In this document: in pieces, positions 10,505 to 16,802 of the stretch | Position numbering within the stretch: the first letter of the stretch is position 1 | Layout: each line of letters begins with the position of its first letter | NCBI RefSeq assembly: GCF_008312835.1 | Contig: NZ_VSKS01000025.1 | Coordinates: 1-64,000 of the forward strand | DNA from: Streptomyces marokkonensis | GTDB taxonomy: Bacteria > Actinomycetota > Actinomycetes > Streptomycetales > Streptomycetaceae | Direction of reading: 5' to 3' | Length of the DNA: 64,000 nt | Made by a program: the position numbers and the translations under genes | Notes under the pieces: generated by a model | Seen by the model: the letters and a program-made list of their open reading frames with translations, nothing else | What the model was told of the DNA's origin: nothing | The model's database searches: none

Positions 10505-10864
10505 TCAGCCTCCCCAGATGTCGAAGAGCCGCACCTCGAGCACGGCCAGCACGACACCGCTCGCGGCGACCGTCAGCGATCCCCAGCGGGAGCGCTCGCC
10601 CAGCGACAGGAAACCCGCCGCGGGGACGCACGCGAACGAGCCGAGCAGATACGCCACGAAGATCGTCGTGCCCTGTTCCGGCTTCTCGCCCCCGGCCAGC
10701 AGCACGATCCCGACGACGAGCTGGACCAGCGCCAGCAGCGTGACCACGGCCATCCCGATGAAGTGCCAGTCCTTCGTCGGCTGGTCACGGTAGGCGGCCC
10801 ACCCGCACCAGGCGGCGAGCGACAACGCGGCGACACCGGTCACCACCGTCAGGGCATCAAGCAT
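10505..10864 (-). CDS. small integral membrane protein (3-4 TM), unknown
   Basis: A 119-residue hydrophobic protein, first gene of a two-gene minus-strand unit. Segments include ALTVVTGVAALSLAAWCGWAAY, HFIGMAVVTLLALVQLVVGIVLL, FVAYLLGSFACVPAAGFLSL and LTVAASGVVLAVLEVRL. A short polar loop (AGGEKPEQGTT) separates the middle helices. Start ATG at 10864. The tight coupling with 10075-10503 argues that the two act together, but the role is unknown. Confidence 0.78.
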   Translation of the reverse strand: MLDALTVVTGVAALSLAAWCGWAAYRDQPTKDWHFIGMAVVTLLALVQLVVGIVLLAGGEKPEQGTTIFVAYLLGSFACVPAAGFLSLGERSRWGSLTVAASGVVLAVLEVRLFDIWGG

Positions 10865-10966
10865 GGCAGCGACCTTATTACGCCGGAAAAGTCCCGCCGC
10901 GCCCGCCCCCGGGGCCGGCCGGTTCGGGCGGACCGGGCCGCTCGCGCGGACTGCCGACGAGACAGC

Positions 10967-11258
10967 GCCGACCCGCTGCCCGCCCGGGTCGTCCCGGAGG
11001 CCGTCGCGCGGATCGAGAACCTGAGGGTGGAGGACGTGCCGGGCGGCGGGGTGCACCTGCTGCCGGGCACCCGGGACCGCGTCGTCCTCGAGAACGCTCC
11101 GGCCGGGCTCCAGGCCGGGCGGGCCGCCGGCATGAGGCCGTGGCCTTGACCACAACCCACCAGGCGCACGAGCCGACCGCCGACCTGGTGTCGACGACCT
11201 CTCGGCCTTGTCCGTACTGGTCACGGACGAGGGAGTGGAGATCTCCGTACGCCGCTGA
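10967..11258 (+). pseudogene. remnant of a HAD-family phosphatase
   Basis: Not an open frame, but three frames join into a HAD hydrolase tail. Frame one gives PEAVARIENLRVEDV..LLPGTRD then VVLENAPAGLQAGRAAGM (motif IV region, normally VFEDAPAG). After a one-base loss near 11138 the reading continues VALTTTHQAHE, and after a second loss near 11189 VDDLSALSVLVTDEGVEISV with a stop at 11256-11258. The N-terminal DxDGT motif is absent and about 60 residues between LPGTRD and VVLENAP are missing. A decayed sugar-phosphatase-like gene. Confidence 0.7.
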
Positions 11259-11278
11259 CGTGCGGGCGGGACTGTCCA

Positions 11279-11303
11279 CGGCTGTCCAGTATCCGGACAG
11301 CCG
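11279..11303 (+). terminator. 9-bp inverted repeat upstream of the metNIQ leader
   Basis: CGGCTGTCC at 11279-11287 and GGACAGCCG at 11295-11303 form a perfect 9-bp stem with a 7-base loop, ending 37 bases before the leader ORF. It could end leftover transcription from the HAD remnant, or, lying at the -35 side of the metNIQ promoter, be an operator for a sulfur regulator. Confidence 0.4.
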
Positions 11304-11340
11304 GAACGGGTAAGGACCAAACGTCTGCTTTACTGATCGC

Positions 11341-11433
11341 ATGACCACGACGAGCGACCGCATCCCTGCGACCGAGGCGACCATGACGCCCGGTGCTCGT
11401 TGCATGTGTCAGTGCCGAATGTGCGCCTTCTAG
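11341..11433 (+). CDS. Cys/Met-rich leader peptide upstream of metNIQ
   Basis: A 30-codon ORF, ATG 11341 to TAG 11431-11433, too short for usual gene finders. It begins MTTTSDRIPATEATMTPGAR and ends CMCQCRMCAF: four Cys and two Met within ten residues, seven codons or fewer from the stop. Such clustering of the amino acids handled by the downstream operon is the hallmark of an attenuation leader peptide. TACTGA ends a few bases before the ATG, suggesting a leaderless transcript. Hairpin-forming sequence follows. Cysteine-responsive upstream ORFs are known from mycobacteria; this one is my inference. Confidence 0.6.
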   Translation: MTTTSDRIPATEATMTPGARCMCQCRMCAF

Positions 11434-11451
11434 AGGGCCCCCGCACCATCT

Positions 11452-11507
11452 GAGCCTCGCGCCCCGAAGCGAGAGCCGGCTCGCGTCCTCCCGCATGCCC
11501 CGCATGC
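11452..11507 (+). promoter_or_regulatory. hairpins between leader peptide and metN (candidate attenuator)
   Basis: GAGC plus CTCGC (11452-11460) can pair with GCGAG (11469-11473) and GCTC (11479-11482), with a 5-base bulge. AGCCGGCT in the 3-prime arm is self-complementary, allowing alternative folds. A second stem is GCATGC-CCC-GCATGC (11493-11507). The structures begin 18 bases after the leader stop codon, the distance at which a stalled ribosome would interfere. No S-box or SAM-IV core was recognisable. Confidence 0.4.
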
Positions 11508-11657
11508 GTGACCGGGCCACGCCCCCGCGCGCACGTTTCTCCACGGTCTGCCTCGCCCTGCCCCGCGAGAGTCGTGCCACCCGGCTGCCTCCGACCCTGC
11601 ATGCCTCGTGCCCGGCGCACACGACGCGCCGCGCACTCGACAGTGACGGATATCCAC

Positions 11658-12695
11658 GTGATCACCACCTCGGGCCTCACCAAGGTCTACCGCTCCCGCG
11701 GCCGCGAGGTCACCGCCCTGGACGGCGTCGACCTGCACGTCCGCGAAGGCGAGGTCTACGGCGTCATCGGCCAGTCCGGCGCCGGCAAGTCCTCTCTCAT
11801 CCGCTGCGTCAACCTGCTGGAACGCCCCACCTCCGGCACCGTGACCGTGGCCGGCCAGGACCTCACCGCGCTCGCCGGCCGCGGCCCGCGCGCCGGCCGG
11901 GAACTGCGGCGGGCGCGCAGCCGCATCGGCATGGTCTTCCAGCACTTCAACCTGCTGTCCTCGCGCACCGTGCAGGACAACGTCGAACTGCCCCTCGAGA
12001 TCCTCGGCAAGTCGGGGAAGGAACGTTCCCGCAGGGCGCTGGAACTGCTCGACCTGGTGGGCCTCGCCGACAAGGCCAAGGCCTACCCCGCCCAGCTCTC
12101 CGGCGGTCAGAAGCAGCGCGTCGGCATCGCCCGCGCGCTCGCCGGCGACCCCGAGGTCCTGCTCTCCGACGAGGCCACCAGCGCACTGGACCCCGAGACC
12201 ACCCGCTCGATCCTGCAGCTCCTGCGCGACCTGAACCGCCGGCTCGGCCTCACCGTCCTGCTCATCACCCACGAGATGGACGTCGTGAAGCAGATCTGCG
12301 ACTCGGCCGCCCTCATGGACCGGGGCCGCATCGTCGAGTCCGGCACGGTCGGCGACCTCCTGGCCACCCCCGGCTCGGAACTGGCCTCCGCGCTGTTCCC
12401 CGTCGGCGGCGAGGCCTCCGGCGACGACCGCACCGTTCTCGACGTCACCTTCCACGGCGACAGCGCGACCCAGCCGGTCATCTCCCAGCTGTCGCGCACC
12501 TACAACATCGACATCTCGATCCTCGGCGCCGCCATCGACACCGTCGGCGGCCTCCAGGTCGGCCGGATGCGCATCGAACTGCCCGGCCGCTACGAGGACA
12601 ACGTCGTACCCGTCGGCTTCCTGCGCGAACAGGGCCTGCAGATCGACGTCGTGAACCGGGAAGAGCCCGCGCTGGTCAAGGAGGGGGCCAAGTGA
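11658..12695 (+). CDS. metN: methionine ABC importer, ATP-binding subunit
   Basis: ATPase of the MetNIQ methionine importer. About 345 residues: nucleotide-binding domain with Walker A GQSGAGKSS, Q-loop FQHFNLLSS, signature LSGGQKQR, Walker B VLLSDEATSALD and switch His in LLITHE; the C-terminal part (about 270-345) is the NIL/ACT-like domain that in E. coli MetN binds methionine and inhibits transport. Start is uncertain: GTG 11658 (ITTSGLTKVY) has a weak ACGGA upstream; GTG 11643 is the alternative. It overlaps metI by GTGA. Confidence 0.93.
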   Translation: MITTSGLTKVYRSRGREVTALDGVDLHVREGEVYGVIGQSGAGKSSLIRCVNLLERPTSGTVTVAGQDLTALAGRGPRAGRELRRARSRIGMVFQHFNLLSSRTVQDNVELPLEILGKSGKERSRRALELLDLVGLADKAKAYPAQLSGGQKQRVGIARALAGDPEVLLSDEATSALDPETTRSILQLLRDLNRRLGLTVLLITHEMDVVKQICDSAALMDRGRIVESGTVGDLLATPGSELASALFPVGGEASGDDRTVLDVTFHGDSATQPVISQLSRTYNIDISILGAAIDTVGGLQVGRMRIELPGRYEDNVVPVGFLREQGLQIDVVNREEPALVKEGAK

Positions 12696-13429
12696 CCTGG
12701 TCCGAGATGCAGCCGCTGCTCGAACAGGCGTGTATCGAGACGCTGATCATGGTCGGCTGGTCCACCCTGATCGCCGTCGCCGGCGGTCTTCCGCTCGGCA
12801 TCCTGCTCGTCCTCACCGACAGGAGCGGCCTGCTGCAGAACACCGTGGTGAACAAGGTCATCGGGCAGATCGTGAACGTCGGCCGCTCGATGCCGTTCAT
12901 CATCCTCATGGTCGCCCTGACGAGCTTCACCCGCTGGGTCACCGGCACGTCCATCGGCAGCGAGGCCGCGATCGTGCCGCTCGCCATCAGCGGCATCCCG
13001 TTCTTCGCGCGCCTCGTGGAGACGTCGGTCCGCGAAGTGGACCACGGGCTCGTCGAGGCCGTGCAGGCCATGGGCGGCAACACCTGGACGATCGTCCGCA
13101 AGGTGCTCGTCCCCGAGTCACTGCCCTCGCTGATCGCCGGCACCACCACCACGGTCATCGCCCTCATCGGGTACTCGGCCATGGCCGGTGCCGTGGGCGG
13201 CGGCGGTCTCGGCGACTTCGCCGTCCGCTACGGCTACCAGCGCTTCGACAGCGAACTGATGTGGATCACCGTCGCGATCCTCGCCGTGGTCATCTCGGTC
13301 ATCCAGTTCGCCGGCGACTTCGCGGCCCGCGCCCTGCACCGCCGCGGCGCCCGCTCCGGCCCCGGCCCGAAGCTCCGGCTCCTCAAGGCCTCGGAGCCCG
13401 CCGCGGCCGACGTCGGCAAGGTCGCGTAA
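12692..13429 (+). CDS. metI: methionine ABC importer, permease subunit
   Basis: A 245-residue inner-membrane permease of the MetI family with about five transmembrane helices. The coupling motif contacting MetN is EAVQAMGGNTWTIVRKVLVPESLP, where the EAA-loop pattern is intact, and GYSAMAGAVGGGGLGDFAVRYGYQRF is the conserved MetI C-terminal segment. GTG at 12692 overlaps the metN stop, giving tight translational coupling. Works as a homodimer with two MetN subunits. Confidence 0.95.
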   Translation: MTWSEMQPLLEQACIETLIMVGWSTLIAVAGGLPLGILLVLTDRSGLLQNTVVNKVIGQIVNVGRSMPFIILMVALTSFTRWVTGTSIGSEAAIVPLAISGIPFFARLVETSVREVDHGLVEAVQAMGGNTWTIVRKVLVPESLPSLIAGTTTTVIALIGYSAMAGAVGGGGLGDFAVRYGYQRFDSELMWITVAILAVVISVIQFAGDFAARALHRRGARSGPGPKLRLLKASEPAAADVGKVA

Positions 13430-13496
13430 CCCCCCACCCCAAGCTCCCCGCACCACGGGGCCGCACCACCGCACCACCCAAGGAAAGGCACTTTTC

Positions 13497-14324
13497 GTGC
13501 GTAACACCGCCAGGATCACCACCGCTGTCCTCGCCGCCGGGGCCCTCACCCTCGGGCTCTCCGCCTGCGGCTCCGAGAAGGACGCCGCCTCCGACACCTC
13601 CGGCCCGCTGATCGTCGCCGCGAGCCCCGTGCCGCACGCCGAGATCCTCACCTTCGTCAAGGACAACCTCGCGGAGAAGGCCGGCCTCGACCTCGAGGTC
13701 AAGGAGTTCACCGACTACGTCACCCCGAACACGGCGACCGAGGACGGTTCCGTGGGCGCCAACTTCTTCCAGACCCAGCCGTACCTCGACGACTTCAACA
13801 AGAAGAACGGCACCCACATCGTGTCCGTCGTCGACGTGCACCTGGAGCCGCTCGGCCTCTACTCCGACAAGGTGGGCAAGGCCGAGCAGCTGAAGGAGGG
13901 GGCCACCGTCGCGATCCCCAACGACACGGTCAACGAGGGCCGCGCCCTGCAGCTGCTCGCCGCCAACGGGCTGATCACCCTCAAGGACGGCGTCGGCACC
14001 GCCGCGACCCCCGCCGACATCACCAAGAACCCCAAGGACCTCGCGTTCAAGGAGCTCGAGGCGGCCCAGACGCCCCGCTCCCTCGAGGACGTCGACGCGG
14101 CGGTCGTCAACGGCAACTACGCCATCGAGGCCGACCTCAAGCCCGCGGAGGACGCCCTCTTCCTGGAGGCCGCCAAGGGCAACCCGAACAGCAACCTCCT
14201 CGCGGTCAAGGAGGGCCAGGAGGACGACCCGCGCGTGAAGAAGCTCGCCGAGCTCCTCACCTCCCCCGAGGTGAAGAAGTTCATCGAGGACAAGTACGCC
14301 GGTTCCGTCCTCGCCTCCTTCTGA
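13497..14324 (+). CDS. metQ: methionine-binding lipoprotein
   Basis: Substrate-binding lipoprotein of the MetNIQ importer, 275 residues, of the NLPA family. The lipobox is LSAC at residues 19-22 after a short signal, so the protein is anchored to the outer face of the membrane. Family segments include ASPVPHAEIL near the N-terminus, EFTDYVTPNTA, NFFQTQPYLDDF, VAIPNDTVNEGRALQLL and VNGNYAIEADL. GTG at 13497 follows AAGGAAAGG. Last gene of the operon, closed by a strong hairpin. Confidence 0.95.
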   Translation: MRNTARITTAVLAAGALTLGLSACGSEKDAASDTSGPLIVAASPVPHAEILTFVKDNLAEKAGLDLEVKEFTDYVTPNTATEDGSVGANFFQTQPYLDDFNKKNGTHIVSVVDVHLEPLGLYSDKVGKAEQLKEGATVAIPNDTVNEGRALQLLAANGLITLKDGVGTAATPADITKNPKDLAFKELEAAQTPRSLEDVDAAVVNGNYAIEADLKPAEDALFLEAAKGNPNSNLLAVKEGQEDDPRVKKLAELLTSPEVKKFIEDKYAGSVLASF

Positions 14325-14344
14325 TCCGGCCGTCCGCCGGCCCC

Positions 14345-14375
14345 GGGGTCCACTCCTTTTCCGGGAGTGGACCCC
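14345..14375 (+). terminator. metNIQ terminator
   Basis: GGGGTCCACTCC (14345-14356) and GGAGTGGACCCC (14364-14375) form a perfect 12-bp stem with a 7-base loop, 20 bases after the metQ stop. There is no T run, as is usual for strong hairpin terminators in Streptomyces. Confidence 0.85.
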
Positions 14376-14455
14376 GTGGTGCGGTCGAGTGCTTTCATGC
14401 TGCATGCTGGGCAGTTCAGCAGCACCCGACGGTCTCTCAGGTAACGGAGCGGCGC

Positions 14456-15094
14456 ATGACGAGCACCTTCCCCGACATCTCCATCAGCACGGAGCGGTTG
14501 GTGCTGCGTCCCCTCGAGACGGACGACGTCCCCGCCCTCACCGCGATGATGAGCGACGAGCAGGTGACCGCCTGGACCTCCGTCCCCCAGCCCTTCACCG
14601 AGCAGACCGCCCGCACCTGGATCACCGAGGACGCCCCCGGCCGGCGCGCCGCCGGCCACGGACTCGACCTCGCCGTCACCGAGTTCCTCACCCAGCGCCT
14701 GGTCGGCGTCATCCGGCTCACCAGGACCAACTGGAAGGTGCGGTCCACCGAGCTGTCGTACATCGTGGCCCCCTGGGCACGCGGCGAGGGCTACGCCTCG
14801 GAGGCCGCCCTCGCCACCGCACAGTGGCTCTTCGGCGACCAGAAACTCGAACGCGTCGAGCTGCGCACCGCCGCCGACAACACCGCCGCGCAGCAGGTCG
14901 CCCAGAAGATCGGCTGCATCAGCGAGGGCGTACTGCGCAACGCCTGCATAGCCCGCGTCCGCACCGAGGACGGCGGCTGGAGCGAGGTGCGGACCGACTA
15001 CATCGTGTGGAGCCTGCTGCCCGAGGACATCGAGGGCGCGGACGGACAACTGGCCGACAGCAACGGGTTCACCGGCTACACCGACTGGAACTGA
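14456..15094 (+). CDS. GNAT acetyltransferase, RimJ/RimL type
   Basis: A 212-residue acetyltransferase of the ribosomal-protein/small-molecule RimJ-RimL group. The N-terminus reads ISTERLVLRPLETDDVPAL; motif A is SYIVAPWARGEGYASEAALATAQWLF; motif B is VELRTAADNTAAQQVAQKIGC. The C-terminal extension (about 40 residues, DGQLADSNGFTGYTDWN) is beyond the core fold. ATG 14456 lies after an ACGGAG. Single gene between the metNIQ terminator and the corrinoid genes. Substrate unknown. Confidence 0.85.
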   Translation: MTSTFPDISISTERLVLRPLETDDVPALTAMMSDEQVTAWTSVPQPFTEQTARTWITEDAPGRRAAGHGLDLAVTEFLTQRLVGVIRLTRTNWKVRSTELSYIVAPWARGEGYASEAALATAQWLFGDQKLERVELRTAADNTAAQQVAQKIGCISEGVLRNACIARVRTEDGGWSEVRTDYIVWSLLPEDIEGADGQLADSNGFTGYTDWN

Positions 15095-15222
15095 CCTCCG
15101 GGGAACCCGCTGCCGACGCCACCGGCGCAGCGGTTCACGGCCGCACCGGGTAGTCTCAGCAGACCCGCCCCAGGGCGGAACAGCCGACGACGACCTGCGC
15201 AAACCCCAGGAGACTGACGACG

Positions 15223-16434
15223 ATGGCCGACCGGGTCACGGTGATCGGCTGGGACGGCTCGCCGCTGACCGACGCGGCACGCGCCGCGCTGGGCGCCGCC
15301 ACACTGGTGGCCGGAGCCGCCCACCACCTGGCGCTCCCCGAGGTGCCCGCCGGCGCCGAACGCGTCCGGCTCGGGTCCGTCGCCCTCGCCGCCCGCCGCA
15401 TCGCCGCCCACCGCGGCACGGCCGTCGTCCTGGCCGACGGCGACCCCGGCTTCTTCGGTGTCGTCCGCACCCTGCGCGCGCCGGAGTTCGGCCTGGAGGT
15501 CGAGGTCGTGCCCGCCGTCTCCTCCGTCGCCTCCGCCTTCGCCCGCGCCGGAATGCCCTGGGACGACGCCCACGTGGTGGTCGCCCACCCGCGAACCCTG
15601 CGCCGCGCGGTGAATGTATGCCGGGCCCACACCAAAGTGGCGGTTCTGACCTCACCCGGCGCCGGTCCCGCCGAACTGGGCCTGCTGATGGAGGGCATCC
15701 ACCGCACCTTCGTCATCTGCGAGGAACTCGGCACCCCGGGCGAGCAGGTCAGCGTGGTGACCTCCGACAACGCCGCCGACCACACCTGGCGCGACCCCAA
15801 CGTCGTCATCGTCATCGGCGGCCCCGTGGTCGCCGCCGAGTCCGGCGGCTGGATCGCCGGACGCGACCCCTCGGGCGGCCCGCGCGGCTGGTCACTGCCC
15901 GCCGGGGAGTACGGCGGCGGACTCGCCGAAGGGGAACGGGAACCGCTGCGCACCTCGCAACTCGCCCGGCTGGGGCCGCGTCTCGGCGACCTCGTCTGGG
16001 ACATCGGCTGCGGCAGCGGAGCCTTCGCCACCGACGCCGCCCGCGCCGGCGCCGCCGTCATCGCCGTCGACAGCGACCCGAGCGCCTGCGCCCGCACCGA
16101 CGCCGCCGCCCGCCGGCAAGGGGTCCAGCTCCAGATCGTCCACGGCACCGCTCCGCACGTACTGGAGAACCTCCCCGAGCCGGACGTCGTCCGCGTCGGC
16201 GGCGGGGGAGCGGCCGTCGTCTCCGCGGTCGCCGACCGTCGTCCGCAGCGCATCGTCGCGCACGCCGCCACCCGTGACGCGGCCGAACTCATCGGCCGGA
16301 ACCTGGCGGAACACGGCTACGAGGTCGAGTGCGCCCTGCTGCAGTCCGTCGAACTCGACACCAGGGCCTGGACGGAGAAGGAACGGAGCGTCGCGTTCCT
16401 GCTCAGCGGTGTGCTGCCCGCGCGCGGCAACTGA
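15223..16434 (+). CDS. cobL: precorrin-6Y C5,15-methyltransferase (decarboxylating), CbiE-CbiT fusion
   Basis: A 403-residue bifunctional enzyme of cobalamin ring synthesis. The N-terminal half (about 1-205) is a CbiE tetrapyrrole methylase (VTVIGWDG, LADGDPGFFGVVRTL, VVPAVSSVASAFARAGMPW). The C-terminal half (about 225-403) is a CbiT-type SAM methyltransferase/decarboxylase with motif I DIGCGSGAFA. Methylates C5 and C15 and decarboxylates the C12 side chain. The usual acidic residue that follows motif I is present (VDSDPSA). CAGGAG lies 12 bases before the ATG. A TAGTCT -10 box is at about 15149. No cobalamin riboswitch was recognised. Confidence 0.92.
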   Translation: MADRVTVIGWDGSPLTDAARAALGAATLVAGAAHHLALPEVPAGAERVRLGSVALAARRIAAHRGTAVVLADGDPGFFGVVRTLRAPEFGLEVEVVPAVSSVASAFARAGMPWDDAHVVVAHPRTLRRAVNVCRAHTKVAVLTSPGAGPAELGLLMEGIHRTFVICEELGTPGEQVSVVTSDNAADHTWRDPNVVIVIGGPVVAAESGGWIAGRDPSGGPRGWSLPAGEYGGGLAEGEREPLRTSQLARLGPRLGDLVWDIGCGSGAFATDAARAGAAVIAVDSDPSACARTDAAARRQGVQLQIVHGTAPHVLENLPEPDVVRVGGGGAAVVSAVADRRPQRIVAHAATRDAAELIGRNLAEHGYEVECALLQSVELDTRAWTEKERSVAFLLSGVLPARGN

Positions 16435-16536
16435 TCCGATTACCGTCCCCGTGATCGGGTTGTCGTACCGCGCGGGGTAGGCTGGCCGATCGTTGTACCG
16501 CACTGGACGCCCGACGCTTCGTCGGTCAATGTCCGG

Positions 16537-16552
16537 AAAACGCGCCCGTTTT
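16537..16552 (+). terminator. small hairpin after cobL
   Basis: AAAACG (16537-16542) and CGTTTT (16547-16552) pair across 4 bases, followed by G-rich sequence. AT-rich for this genome, so it stands out. It may be a weak terminator for cobL. Apart from this and a doubtful 59-codon ORF, the 16435-16802 gap holds nothing I can identify. Confidence 0.3.
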
Positions 16553-16593
16553 GGGGTGGGTCGTGGTACGGCAGGAACCGGAGGACGCGCAAC

Positions 16594-16773
16594 GTGGCGC
16601 AGTCCACAGCGGAACCGTCGCCGATCAAGCTGACGCGACGGCCGTGCGGCCGCGACAATGCCAGTGAATGGCTTTGTCGCCTTTTTCGGGCAGGCCGTTC
16701 GTGCCGCTGGGGACGCACGCTCGTTCTCCAGTGTGGGGCGGTCGGTGCGCCGTTCCGGGTGAGCTGGTCGTAG
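16594..16773 (+). CDS. possible small Arg/Cys-rich protein (59 aa)
   Basis: A GTG start at 16594 is preceded by GGAGG at a 9-base spacing and the frame stays open to TAG at 16771. It would encode MAQSTAEPSPIKLTRRPCGR and a Trp/Cys/Arg-rich tail (EWLCRLF, SCRWGRTLVLQCG). No signal peptide or known motif. Third positions are less G/C-biased than in neighbouring genes, which argues against a long-standing gene. It lies directly before the bluB-cobT fusion and could be a translated leader; could equally be chance. Confidence 0.3.
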   Translation: MAQSTAEPSPIKLTRRPCGRDNASEWLCRLFRAGRSCRWGRTLVLQCGAVGAPFRVSWS

Positions 16774-16802
16774 GAGCACTAACCGATGGGCGAGGGGTAC
16801 GC

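Noticed and set aside
11434-11657. SAM riboswitch (S-box or SAM-IV) before metN
   Set aside because: No conserved core recognised; the leader peptide and hairpins explain the region better.
11393-13429. Long 678-codon frame through metN and metI
   Set aside because: Only its last part (from 12692) is metI; the first 430 codons are an out-of-frame Arg/Pro-rich shadow of metN.
15150-15222. Possible cobalamin riboswitch before cobL (CCCCAGGAGACTGACG resembles a B12 box)
   Set aside because: The match is the Shine-Dalgarno region; the rest of the B12 core (P3-P6 and the GCCACTG-type element) is absent, and the space after the -10 box is only about 65 bases.
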